Of a stretch of 64,000 nt of DNA, positions 54,800 to 63,494 are shown one piece after another (position 1 is the stretch's first letter; each line of letters begins with the position of its first letter). The DNA lies in assembly GCA_002428985.1 (NCBI GenBank), contig DIYL01000056.1, positions 1 through 64,000 of the forward strand. The letters are read 5' to 3'. The notes beneath the pieces were generated by a model. The model saw only the letters and a list, made by a program, of their open reading frames with translations. It searched no databases and was not told the DNA's origin. The position numbers and the translations under genes are program-made. Source of the stretch: Anaerolineales bacterium UBA6055. Its GTDB lineage: Bacteria; Chloroflexota; Anaerolineae; Aggregatilineales; Phototrophicaceae.

Positions 54800-54884
54800 C
54801 CCCTCCCCAAACCCCTCCCCGCGTTGCAAAGAAGGGCTTTCAAGTCTCCCCTCACGCTGTGGGGGGAGATTTAGAGGGGGGATC
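54800..54884. repeat. small C/G-rich inverted-repeat element at the TIR-LRR stop codon
   Basis: The left end CCCCTCCCCAAACCCCTCCCC and the right end GGGGGGAGATTTAGAGGGGGG are imperfect complements. An inner stem TCTCCCC...GGGGGGAGA is also present. Runs like this are common as dispersed small elements in Chloroflexota and cyanobacteria. Its right edge lies at the stop codon of the LRR frame at 54885. Confidence 0.6.
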
Positions 54885-56506
54885 TTATATCAGCCCCTGG
54901 GCCCGCGCTTGTTCCCGCAACCAGTCGAGGATGGCATCATCCCCTCCTGAAACAACATCTTGAGGCAATTCAGTTAACGGATTGCCACCGACTGAAAATT
55001 CTTCCAATTTAGATAACTTACCAATTTCGATGGGTAATGATGTTAGTTTATTATCATTTAAGAAAAGTTTTTGAAGGTTAGTTGCCCAATTTCAGACGGT
55101 AATGCAGTTAGCTGATTGTATTGTAAATAGAGTATTGTTAAGTCGGTCAATTGTCCAATTTCACTAGGGATTAGGGTCAAGTGATTTTCACTTAGTTGAA
55201 GAATATATAAATTAACTAATTGTGTAGTTTCAGTAGGGAATGATCTCAATTTGTTTTTGCTTATATCTAGCGCTGTCAAGTTAGCTAGATACCCAATTTC
55301 AGCGGGTAATCTGGTCAAGGCATTATGGTGCAAAAGAAGTGTCCTCAAATTGGCTAAGTGTTTGACTTCAGAAGGTAATGATCTCAATTGATTTTTGCTT
55401 AAATCAAGCTCTCTTAGATTAACTAGTTCTTTGATTGCAGTGGGTAGTACAATCAAATTGTTATTCTCCAAAAGAAGTGTTCGTAAGTTTGCCAGTTGCC
55501 CGATTTCAGAGGGTAGTGCTAACAATTGATTGTGATCTAAATCTAGCATGGTTAAATTTGTCAGTTGTCCAATTTCCTTTGGTAATTCAATTAGTTCGTT
55601 GAGTCGTAGATCTAGTCTTATCAAATTGGGCAATTGACCAATTTCAGACGGTATACGATTTAGTTTTAGTTTAGTAAGATTTACTGCTGTTAATCTTGTC
55701 GCTTTTGCCTCAAGAATGCGATGATAAGCTATCATATAATCATTGTCATTGAGGGATGCACCTATGTCATCAGGATCATAATCTGCCCCATACTTCTCAA
55801 CGTATTTCTCCCAAGCTGCTTGTGCTCTCTCAAATCCATCCGGCTGATTCATCAATTGTGCGACAGATTTATACGCTTCATGGCGCTTCATAAAAAAGTC
55901 AAAGTTATCTAAGATGTCTTGTGCTTCGTCACTGTGGAACAAATTATCAAACTCGATTACCCGTTGTAGACGGCGTTTAGCACGCTCGTAATTTTTGTCA
56001 TCAATATCTTTCAATGCTGCTTCATAATTAATCATAGCATTATCGAAATCATCCGGTGAGAGTGGGCGGTCAACTGCCTGTTTTTCATATTTGCCAGCGT
56101 GTATGTCGTCGCGGATTTGGCTGAGGGCTTGTTCGATTTTGAGTAAGACGGCTGTAATCGAGGGGACGGTTGTTAGATTTTCAACTTGCTTTTTCTTAAG
56201 CGCGGACAATTCCGATGGAATCGCATCAAAGCAATCTTTGAGCATCAATGGGATGATCGGTTTGTTGAGGTTGAGCGCATATTCGCATTCGGTGACACAA
56301 TATTCAGATGTCAGCGAATCTGTTGACATCACAAAGATATAACAATCACAGCTTTCAATATTCTCCAGGATAATGTCCCACCAGTCGGTACTCGTTACCA
56401 GATTGCGGTCGATCCATGTATGATGTGAGGTATTCTCCCGCAATTGGTCATGTAGATTGTAAACCCAGTGTTTATCTTGTCTCGAGTAACTGATGAAGAG
56501 TTTCAT
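54885..56506 (-). pseudogene. TIR - leucine-rich repeat protein, frameshifted near its C-terminus
   Basis: The main frame (56506 to stop at 55058) encodes 482 residues. These are a TIR domain (1-135, KLFISYSRQDKHW, IFVMSTDSLTSEY, KPIIPLML), a helical middle (about 150-260) and about nine 23-residue leucine-rich repeats (LPSEIGQLxNLxxLxLxxNxL). It ends abnormally in TFKNFS. In another frame from about 55080 the repeats resume as NLQKLFLNDNKLTSLP and end in a normal cap, ILDWLREQARAQG, at stop 54885-54887. The break fits loss of one 4-base unit: CAACTAACTAACCTT would encode QLTNL, but only one CTAA is present. The position of the catalytic TIR glutamate is tryptophan (WWDII), so NADase activity is doubtful. 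Confidence 0.8.
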
Positions 56507-56586
56507 ATGTGTGCTCCGACTGACTGATATGCACTTATATTATGAGTGATGATGAGCGCGTTAGCAAAGTAACAAGCAAAACAAAA

Positions 56587-56618
56587 ACACGACCCATCGC
56601 TAGGTCGTGTCTTTTTTG
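56587..56618 (-). terminator. terminator after the BMP gene, bidirectional
   Basis: ACACGACC (56587-56594) and GGTCGTGT (56603-56610) form an 8-bp stem. There is a T-run on the plus strand (56612-56617) and an A-rich left flank, giving TTTTTG on the minus strand, where the BMP gene is transcribed. Confidence 0.75.
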
Positions 56619-56629
56619 TATCTGTTATA

Positions 56630-56652
56630 GAGCGCACCGTTTTGGCACGCTC
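56630..56652. repeat. third copy of the GCGTGCC-AAAAC-GGTGCGC hairpin
   Basis: GAGCGCACC (56630-56638) pairs with GGCACGCTC (56644-56652). On the minus strand it reads GAGCGTGCCAAAACGGTGCG, nearly the same as the terminator stems at 6336 and 54329, but it has no T-run. Confidence 0.6.
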
Positions 56653-56671
56653 GAATTTATAGCAGTAAAGC

Positions 56672-57931
56672 TTATTCGCTTGCGCCGATCATGCCATCGA
56701 CCAATTGTGGTAGGAACCAGATGTCAAGCAAGGTTACTGGTTCGCCTTCTTCGGCGATGACTGTGCCATCTTGGAGGCTGAGCGGACCTTCCCACAGGAA
56801 GATTTCGCCTTCGTGCATTGGGTCAGTTTGGAAGGCTTCGATTTCACCAGCGAATGCGGTCAAGCTTTCGATTGTACCTTCGCTGAGTGCGTCACCGAGT
56901 GCAAAACCGATGATGCTTTCTACAGTGTAGTAACCATCTTCGTTGATTTCGTCATAGACAGGTTCGATCCATTGCCATTCTTGTTCCCATGTACCGTCGA
57001 TAACGCGTTCGACGACGTCAAGGTAAGCAGGACCCCAGTTATAATATGCTGCACCGATACATGCTTCAGGTGCTTCGGAACAACCATTGACGTTACCGTA
57101 TGGTACCGCATAGCTGATGTCGCCTTCTGCAGTGTATTGACCTGCAACAGTGATGGATTCGGTGGTGTCGATACCGGAGATAATGACATCTGCGCCACCA
57201 TCAAGGAAGCCAGTTGCAACTTCGGTTGGATCTAGGGTTACACCTGGAATATTGAACCAGAAACCAATCCAGACAACTTCGAAGGAAATGTCATCACCAG
57301 AGATGTCATCACGATAGTTATCTGCACAGTATTTTGCACCGAGGTAGCTGGAGACTGCCAAACGGCGTGTTTCAGGATTGATCAATGCACCGAGGTAGCC
57401 GATGCTACCACTTTCGCTGGTCAATGCTGCCGCACAACCTGCAATCATACGTGGGAGTTCCATGTAACCATTGAAGTTACCAACGTTTGGAGCTGGCAAT
57501 TCTGGTAAGTTATGTTCAACAGCGTGTTCACCTTCAATAATGTCATTGGATGCAATTGCATTACTACCAGTGATATTGATAAAGGTTACTTCGGGGAATG
57601 CTTCCGCAACATTGTTTGTGTCTTCTTCAAAGCTATCGGAGGTGGTGAAGATAACGGTCGCACCATCATCAACCATAATTTCAACAACATCCATCAATGT
57701 TGTTTCAGGTGTATCAGCGGGATTCAAACTTTCAAAAAATAACATGGTAGAGCCGGGCAAATTTTCTTCAACGTATAGTCCAGCTTCGTAGTGGGACGTA
57801 CTCCAACCACGATCATCATTTGGACCAACAAGGACGACACCAAAAACAACTTCGTCTTGTGCGCCAACAGGCACAACTGCAAGAATAATAAGTGCAAGAG
57901 CCAACAGAGATACTGGCAGTTTGCGGATCAT
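56672..57931 (-). CDS. BMP family ABC transporter substrate-binding protein
   Basis: A 419-residue exported binding protein of the BmpA/PnrA (Med) type, which captures nucleosides or similar small molecules. Residues 1-24 are a signal peptide (MIRKLPVSLLALALIILAVV, cleavage near VGA-QD); no lipobox cysteine is present. Ligand-site blocks include VVLVGPNDDRGWSTSHYEAG, TTSDSFEEDT, EGEHAVEHNLP and GYMELPRMIAGCAAAL. AGGAGG 7 bases before ATG is a strong ribosome site. No permease or ATPase genes follow; a terminator lies downstream. The upstream region has a palindrome at 57999-58014. Confidence 0.88.
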   Translation of the reverse strand: MIRKLPVSLLALALIILAVVPVGAQDEVVFGVVLVGPNDDRGWSTSHYEAGLYVEENLPGSTMLFFESLNPADTPETTLMDVVEIMVDDGATVIFTTSDSFEEDTNNVAEAFPEVTFINITGSNAIASNDIIEGEHAVEHNLPELPAPNVGNFNGYMELPRMIAGCAAALTSESGSIGYLGALINPETRRLAVSSYLGAKYCADNYRDDISGDDISFEVVWIGFWFNIPGVTLDPTEVATGFLDGGADVIISGIDTTESITVAGQYTAEGDISYAVPYGNVNGCSEAPEACIGAAYYNWGPAYLDVVERVIDGTWEQEWQWIEPVYDEINEDGYYTVESIIGFALGDALSEGTIESLTAFAGEIEAFQTDPMHEGEIFLWEGPLSLQDGTVIAEEGEPVTLLDIWFLPQLVDGMIGASE

Positions 57932-58392
57932 TCAATTTCCTCCTGAAAGGTATTGGGCTTGTGATATATGTAACGATGTGTCACAGCGCATAGTTTAACA
58001 AGTTCTTAAACTTGCACAACTGACAAATGTTACAAAAAATATTGGGCATTTGTTGGTATAAACTTCAAAGCCGTTTGGATGATTTGAATAAGTTTGCGAT
58101 CATAGGTGACTTTGTATAAAACGCTGACATCATACTGCTTGCAAGCCTCTGACCGTTCTTCCATGGGGGAGATGTTGTATCGTTATTTTGCCCAAATTTG
58201 TGCAGATTTGATAAGTTCTTAGTACCTTCATTCAAGAAAAACTCGTATTAAATTTGTATTGAAGAATAAATAGTTGCAATGGTTTTGCCAAAATCTGAAC
58301 TATGCTACACTAGTTTTGGTGGTGACAGACAATTTTGTTTGTCTACAATACATCGTAGCTATACCTATAATTAGTAAATGTAGGTTATAAAT
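57932..58392. other. 461-base intergenic region
   Basis: It lies between the BMP gene and a divergent AT-rich gene. I find no credible gene. CAAGTT-CTTA-AACTTG is a perfect palindrome at 57999-58014, and AAGTTCTTA recurs at about 58213-58221. The region must hold both promoters. Confidence 0.5.
57999..58014. promoter_or_regulatory. 16-base palindrome upstream of the BMP gene
   Basis: CAAGTT-CTTA-AACTTG, about 68 bases upstream of the BMP start codon, with a partial copy (AAGTTCTTA) near 58217. This could be an operator for the BMP gene. Confidence 0.4.
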
Positions 58393-59229
58393 TTGAATTC
58401 CAAAATCATACAGATTCAACTATGTGCCTTAGGCTATATTGGTGACGTTAACTTGAAAAAAGTTGTACAACTTTTAAATGTTAAAGGTGGAATATTACAG
58501 GCGTATATTGTTGATAGTATAACAAATTTAGGCAATCCTGATATGTATAGTCTTGCATACAGTTGGGAAACTTTGTTTAATTACCTACCTCAGGTACTAA
58601 ACAATTCTACTTATGTTTTTGGAATAATAAACTCACCTATTGAAAATAATTATTTTTCAAAAACTACGTATAAGAATCATCAAAATAAAAGTGTTATTTC
58701 TTTACATCAACGAAAAGAACTAGTTGAACTTGCTGGGAGAACTCTGGAAGATAGTATAGTTCTTGATATTCTTGCCGCAATTCTAGAAAAGCAATATGAA
58801 AGCAAAACTTCTGAAAGTAATACACTATTTCATGGTGACACTCGAGGCGATTTGTTTGATTTTGTTGCAAATAAAGATGATTTAGTATATCAACTACATG
58901 AAGTCAAACTAGATGACATAAGTCGAGGTGAATTACTGAAAGTCAATGTTTCACCCCAAATTCTGGATACTATTGATAAAGTGTTGCTGAGGATAAAAAA
59001 ACCAACGTTTTTATTTGCGACTTCAAATTTGTTGGAAAATCCTATAAGTAGTTTTTTGCTGGGATCACTTGTCGGAGGTATTGGTGTTGAACTTATAAGT
59101 TCATTCCTTCAAGGCGACTTTGATACTGAAACTGATTATTGGATACTTGGAATACTTTTAATTTCATTTTTTGTATTGCTTATTGGTAACTATATATACA
59201 CATTATATAAATCTGGAATATATCAATGA
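58393..59229 (+). CDS. AT-rich two-helix membrane protein, function unknown
   Basis: A 278-residue protein starting at TTG with TAGG 8 bases upstream and no in-frame ATG nearby. The N-terminal two thirds are soluble alpha/beta: IQLCALGYIGDV, VISLHQRKELVELAGRTLED and LFHGDTRGDLFDFVANKDD. The end has two membrane helices (about 215-236 and 249-273). The segment GDTRGDLFDF followed by DDISRGELL recalls a metal-knuckle pattern (TRGCLFD...C..C) seen in some peptidase or conflict proteins, here with the cysteines replaced. That is a weak inference. Its base composition is much richer in A+T than its neighbours, which points to recent transfer. Confidence 0.6.
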   Translation: MNSKIIQIQLCALGYIGDVNLKKVVQLLNVKGGILQAYIVDSITNLGNPDMYSLAYSWETLFNYLPQVLNNSTYVFGIINSPIENNYFSKTTYKNHQNKSVISLHQRKELVELAGRTLEDSIVLDILAAILEKQYESKTSESNTLFHGDTRGDLFDFVANKDDLVYQLHEVKLDDISRGELLKVNVSPQILDTIDKVLLRIKKPTFLFATSNLLENPISSFLLGSLVGGIGVELISSFLQGDFDTETDYWILGILLISFFVLLIGNYIYTLYKSGIYQ

Positions 59230-59401
59230 TGAACTCCAGAAATGATTAATTTATTGTTTCTATCTTGTAAATTCTCTTCTAGTTGAACAATATTTATGTA
59301 TACATATAAGCATAATCAAATAGTTCCGTTTGCGAACAGTAAAATTAATTTGCATTGCAACAACGTACAAATCCGAAAGTTGTAGGTAACAAGGACGATA
59401 G

Positions 59402-60451
59402 ATGTTTAAATATGTTAGTTTTTTATTGATATTATTGACAGCGATACCATTTGTCACTGCCCAAGAAGTGACAGAAGCCGTGGATGGCGTGTATTATCGC
59501 ACCATCGGGCAAGCCAACTTGCGCGAATGCCCTGAAGTCGATTGTCCACTAATTCGCCCTTACGCTGGACAGGCATTATTCGAAGTTGAGGCGATTGTTG
59601 CTGGTGATGAGCTTAACGACACCACCGATTGGCTTGAAGTGAATGATTTCCTTTCAGGGCAGACAGGATATATGCATAGTACACTTGCCGAAGTCTTCAA
59701 CCCTGACGCGTGGATGGTCGCGCCGATTGTGCCCCAAGTGACTGAGACCGCCCGTGAAATTTATGCACGCGGTCAAGAGCTCGGCAATCACTATGACCGC
59801 TTCTCGAAAGTAGGCGACTGTCAAAATGTATCCTCACATTTCTTGTCGATTTTTGATGATCCACAAGAATATGCATTAGGGGAATTCGATAGTTTACAAT
59901 CAACGATTGATCACTTCGGGGAATCATGGGCTCGCGAAAGCGCATCTGTAGATAATGGGTTTAATGTAGCGTCGGTTTTATCCCCTCTATGGTCAGATCC
60001 AAATGTCTGCGAACCCGGCGAAAATCCACTTGAATGTGAATACCGCCTGAATCAACCGTCGATTGTAATTGTGAGTATGGAGACTTGGTGGGCACAACGT
60101 CCTGCTGAAGAATACGAAGATTACATGAGACAGATCGTTGAGTTTTGGATTGATAAGGGTGTCGTCCCGATTTTGGCGACCAAAGCCGATAATCTAGAAG
60201 GTGACTATGGTTTGAATCGTTCAGTATATCGAGTCGCACAAGCATATGATGTGCCGATGTGGAACTTCTGGTTGTCGATCCAAACTTTGCCCGGCAATGG
60301 CCTCTCAGACGATGACTTCCATCTGACATTTGCACGTAACTTCTTCGATGATCCGGTACGCCTACAATATAGCTGGCCTATCCGTAATTTGACGGCGTTG
60401 AAGGCAATTGATGCGGTTTATCAAGGTTTGCAAGTACCTCAAGAATCTTAG
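59402..60451 (+). CDS. secreted SH3b - SGNH hydrolase-like protein
   Basis: A 349-residue exported protein. Residues 1-20 are a signal peptide ending VTA-QE. An SH3b domain (about 28-95) has GQANLRECPEVDCPLI and LSGQTGYMHS. Residues about 105-345 follow the SGNH/GDSL-like proteins of Chloroflexota: FSKVGDCQNVSSHFL, SWARESASVDNGFNVASVL, ECEYRLNQPSIVIV, GVVPILATKAD, and DDDFHLTF. In relatives the first block is GDS; here it is GDC, so Cys140 would replace the nucleophile. Asp304 and His307 (DxxH) remain. A cell-wall or esterase role is possible, but activity is uncertain. Confidence 0.8.
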   Translation: MFKYVSFLLILLTAIPFVTAQEVTEAVDGVYYRTIGQANLRECPEVDCPLIRPYAGQALFEVEAIVAGDELNDTTDWLEVNDFLSGQTGYMHSTLAEVFNPDAWMVAPIVPQVTETAREIYARGQELGNHYDRFSKVGDCQNVSSHFLSIFDDPQEYALGEFDSLQSTIDHFGESWARESASVDNGFNVASVLSPLWSDPNVCEPGENPLECEYRLNQPSIVIVSMETWWAQRPAEEYEDYMRQIVEFWIDKGVVPILATKADNLEGDYGLNRSVYRVAQAYDVPMWNFWLSIQTLPGNGLSDDDFHLTFARNFFDDPVRLQYSWPIRNLTALKAIDAVYQGLQVPQES

Positions 60452-60476
60452 AAGGTTGAAATATAGCATAGTGAAG

Positions 60477-60501
60477 GCGGGCATATTTTGTCCGCTTTTT
60501 T
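60477..60501 (+). terminator. terminator of the SH3b-SGNH gene
   Basis: GCGGGC (60477-60482) pairs with GTCCGC (60490-60495) and extends through the flanking AAG with the T-run, which is TTTTTT. Confidence 0.8.
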
Positions 60502-60562
60502 ATGGAGCGTGACTCTGCCTTGTGTCTTGCAAATATGAGCTATTTTGTGATGTTTTCACACC

Positions 60563-61090
60563 CTAACGATGTCTGGTGTATGAACGCAACTCATCAATGT
60601 CGTACTTATCGACAAGCAAATCTAAGATGTGTAGAAAGGAATTCCATAATTCACGAATTTGTGTTGTTGAGTCATGTGGGTCTTTGAAGGCTAAATTTGC
60701 ATAAAACTTCTTGGTAGATACATATAGGTAAAAATCACGAATTCTATAATTACCAGTTTTTGTAATATCGTGATCACATGTTAAGTCGAGTGATGAAAAG
60801 TAAGTTTGCATGAGATCGAGTTGTGTCTCAAACTCAATACCTTCTAGTGAAACGTTGTAACGTTCTTCAAAACTAGGGAATAGAATAAGACCCTTGCTCC
60901 ACTTATCTGAATTAATTATCGCTAGTGTTAAAGGTGGTTTTGTGAGACTAGTAAAATAGTCTGTGCTAATCATCCATATCAAATTAGCTTGAAATGTATC
61001 CGTTTCATCAAATGATTTATGCACTGAGTGATTGAGACCTGGCATTCTGAAACGTGAGGCAATTTCTTTACGGATTTTGTTTTCTATCAT
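60563..61090 (-). CDS. hypothetical protein
   Basis: A 175-residue soluble protein without recognised family. It has a hydrophobic stretch NLIWMISTDYFTSL, a beta-rich core (LTLAIINSDKW, FYLYVSTKKFYANLAF) and a C-terminal helix ending in a basic RHR tail. There are no catalytic motifs I can name. There is no clear ribosome site before the ATG. Composition matches ordinary neighbours better than the AT-rich gene at 58393. Confidence 0.5.
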   Translation of the reverse strand: MIENKIRKEIASRFRMPGLNHSVHKSFDETDTFQANLIWMISTDYFTSLTKPPLTLAIINSDKWSKGLILFPSFEERYNVSLEGIEFETQLDLMQTYFSSLDLTCDHDITKTGNYRIRDFYLYVSTKKFYANLAFKDPHDSTTQIRELWNSFLHILDLLVDKYDIDELRSYTRHR

Positions 61091-61260
61091 CCGAATTACT
61101 CATTTTGGTGCAAACTGTTTATCACATTATGCTCTAAACAGTTAGAAATTTAAATTAGAATAAACCAATAGAAAATCCTAAAATACAGTATTCAGATTGC
61201 GTTTTATAAACCTTCACCTACATATATACTACATAGGAACAGTCGACATAACCAACGATT

Positions 61261-61836
61261 TTATTGTGCCTGTGTATTGTAGAAATTGCCTTCAGCATAG
61301 CGCGAGATGGGTTGCCATTCACCAATGAGGTCGGCGCGTTCTTCTTCTGTTAACATCGCTTCCTGACATTTTTCTTGCATATCGCGGATAATTTGCTGAC
61401 GATCGGTTAGCATCTGACGGATATGTGACAGCATAAACAGCAATAGCAATGCCCATAGACCAGCAACAATCGGCTCTGCCATTGTACCGACCATCATCAG
61501 TGTAGCGAATGCACCCACCCCGAGTACAACCGACAAATAGAGCCGACCAATACGAGCGACACCTTGCACAAGGGTTGTGCCATCCGGACGATTCTCGACT
61601 GTGCCATTAATGATGGTGCTCGTGTAATAGGATCGTTTGCCCATATCATGTTTGATGAGTACAGTCATATCATAATATTTATCAGAGCGATGTACAAAAT
61701 CGGTCATACGGCGCAAGTCACTGTGTTGATCAGCATAGCGCACTAATTCTGCGAGTTTGATGGTGGTGTCTTTTGCATTGTGAATACTCTCGAACGCGAA
61801 CGAACGGGAGAGAAATGCCATGAGATTAGCCTTCAT
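61261..61836 (-). CDS. hypothetical two-helix membrane protein
   Basis: A 191-residue protein. A soluble part (1-95) contains LAELVRYADQHSDL and YDMTVLIKHDMGKRSYY. Two membrane helices follow (about 98-117, YLSVVLGVGAFATLMMVG, and 121-138, VAGLWALLLLFMLSHI). A cytoplasmic helical tail has repeated Glu/Asp. I do not recognise the family. The ATG at 61819-61821 has AAGG 8 bases upstream and may be the real start. It is next to the thioredoxin-like gene but the two have a 78-base gap and no shared signal. Confidence 0.6.
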   Translation of the reverse strand: MKANLMAFLSRSFAFESIHNAKDTTIKLAELVRYADQHSDLRRMTDFVHRSDKYYDMTVLIKHDMGKRSYYTSTIINGTVENRPDGTTLVQGVARIGRLYLSVVLGVGAFATLMMVGTMAEPIVAGLWALLLLFMLSHIRQMLTDRQQIIRDMQEKCQEAMLTEEERADLIGEWQPISRYAEGNFYNTQAQ

Positions 61837-61913
61837 CTATAACAACAAGATAAGTTCATTTCAGCATATCATGGGATAATTAAGATAGAAATTAAGAGTA
61901 ATACTTTTTGCAT

Positions 61914-62228
61914 CTATCCAAGGACAAATTGCCGAAAGGTATCCAGTGAAAATTCTCCTGCCATGCGATCAGTTTCCACACCGCTTTCAAAGCGAATCAG
62001 CGTAGGAATGCCGCGTAGGTTATATTGTTGCGCTAAAACAGAGGATGGGGCAGCTAAAAATACCTTACACACAGGTGTTGTCAATTCATCTTCTATATCA
62101 TCAAACCATTGCGCGATGGCATCACACACAACACAATCTGCCCCGTAAAAATCCACCAAAATCTGTTGTTTTTGATCGAGGACTTCGGCTTGAAATTGTG
62201 CTTCTGTAATCTCGGCAATCTGTTGCAT
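61914..62228 (-). CDS. thioredoxin family protein
   Basis: A 104-residue thioredoxin-fold protein with the redox pair CVVC in DFYGADCVVCDAI, the cis-proline loop GIPTLI and the C-terminal helix TFRQFVLG. The active site differs from the classic WCGPC, so it may be a specialised disulfide reductase or chaperone-like protein. It probably takes electrons from thioredoxin reductase at 53326-54297, but this is inference. The start at 62226-62228 has GGAG 6 bases upstream; an earlier in-frame TTG coincides with that ribosome site. Confidence 0.88.
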   Translation of the reverse strand: MQQIAEITEAQFQAEVLDQKQQILVDFYGADCVVCDAIAQWFDDIEDELTTPVCKVFLAAPSSVLAQQYNLRGIPTLIRFESGVETDRMAGEFSLDTFRQFVLG

Positions 62229-62324
62229 GATTTTCTCCAATCGGTATCTGTTACTCTGTCATACGTTACACCGATCGAAATTGTTCAAGTTTGCTCCAAT
62301 TGCCGAGATTAAGTTATGAGGGAC

Positions 62325-63353
62325 TTAGGTTAACTCGTTGACTGCTTTCACCAATGCCATGATGTATCCAGTGGAATAGGCGTGACCGCGATGTCGCCAT
62401 TCACTATCACCTATCATTTCAGGCACATGGTCGTCAATCAGGAAACCTGTAAAACCGACTTCTTTAAGTGTCTTGATTGCTTGAACAACATCGACATTAC
62501 CTTCACCGGGGAAGCATTCTTGGAAGCTCGGCACACAACCCTGTACATCGCGGAAGTGAATGTAGAAAATTTTGCCCTGTGAACCGAATTCACGAAGTGC
62601 ATCCAACACACCTTGGTTATTATCTTTGTCGGCATAATACATCTCAGAAAAACAACCCATGCAAAAATCCAACCCGTGATTTGGACTAGGAACAGCATCA
62701 AGTGCCTTTTTGAAATTTTCCGGTTTGTAGAAAACACGTCCAATACCACCCAATGATTCGACTGGTGGATCATCAGGGTGAATCGCTATTTTGACATTGC
62801 TTTCTTCGGCAACAGGTAAGACCCGCTCCATAAAATAGACGTAGTTATCGAACATCTCGGCTTCTGTATATTCACGGTTTTCGGCTTCTTCGAGTGTTAC
62901 ATAACCGCCGACGACATTACCTGCTTCGACTTCTGCCATATCGAATGAGGTGACAATCGCACCACCACGCCCAACTTTTCTCGGAGTCCGCCAGACACTA
63001 TTCGGCATCCAATTAATCCCGAGTATGGGAATACCTGCTTTACCCATATTGCGGACAGTTCGTTGATAATTTTCGATTTGTTCATCACGTTTTTCGGTTG
63101 CTAACATTGCCCCACGGTAGAAGTGATGCGGGACATTTTCAATCGCTTCGAGGTTGAGATCATAATCGTTAACTTTTTGCTTGAGGCGTTTGAGATCGTC
63201 GAGTTGCCAATAGCCTTTCTCATCTGGGAGATCAGGGGTTTTAGGAATCATATTAAATTGAACACCTGTTACACCCAATTGTTTGGCGAACGTCAGATAT
63301 TCATCGGTTGCAGAATAATATTGCCCGAGGGCGACACGCATTTGTTGGGACAT
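62325..63353 (-). CDS. mannonate dehydratase (UxuA-like)
   Basis: A 342-residue TIM-barrel enzyme. UxuA dehydrates D-mannonate to 2-keto-3-deoxygluconate in uronate breakdown (EC 4.2.1.8). Family blocks are LGINWMPNSVWRTP, FDMAEVEAG, KIAIHPDDPPVESLGGI, LDFCMGCFSEM, FYIHFRDVQG and FLIDDHVPEM. Metal ligands (His in HPDD, Cys in FCMGC, His in IHFRD, Asp in IDDHVP) are present. The start is ATG 63351-63353, with AAAGG 7 bases upstream; a TTG 7 codons earlier is the alternative. It is not in an operon with other uronate genes here. Confidence 0.87.
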   Translation of the reverse strand: MSQQMRVALGQYYSATDEYLTFAKQLGVTGVQFNMIPKTPDLPDEKGYWQLDDLKRLKQKVNDYDLNLEAIENVPHHFYRGAMLATEKRDEQIENYQRTVRNMGKAGIPILGINWMPNSVWRTPRKVGRGGAIVTSFDMAEVEAGNVVGGYVTLEEAENREYTEAEMFDNYVYFMERVLPVAEESNVKIAIHPDDPPVESLGGIGRVFYKPENFKKALDAVPSPNHGLDFCMGCFSEMYYADKDNNQGVLDALREFGSQGKIFYIHFRDVQGCVPSFQECFPGEGNVDVVQAIKTLKEVGFTGFLIDDHVPEMIGDSEWRHRGHAYSTGYIMALVKAVNELT

Positions 63354-63494
63354 AAATTCACCTTTTAAACACAATAAGTTTTCTCTCCATGATACCGTAG
63401 ATAGTACGGGTTTCCTACAGCGTTAAGGCGCGCGGACAAACAGCTTAGAGTATAATCACCATAATGCAGATAAAACTACAAATGGAGAATTTAT

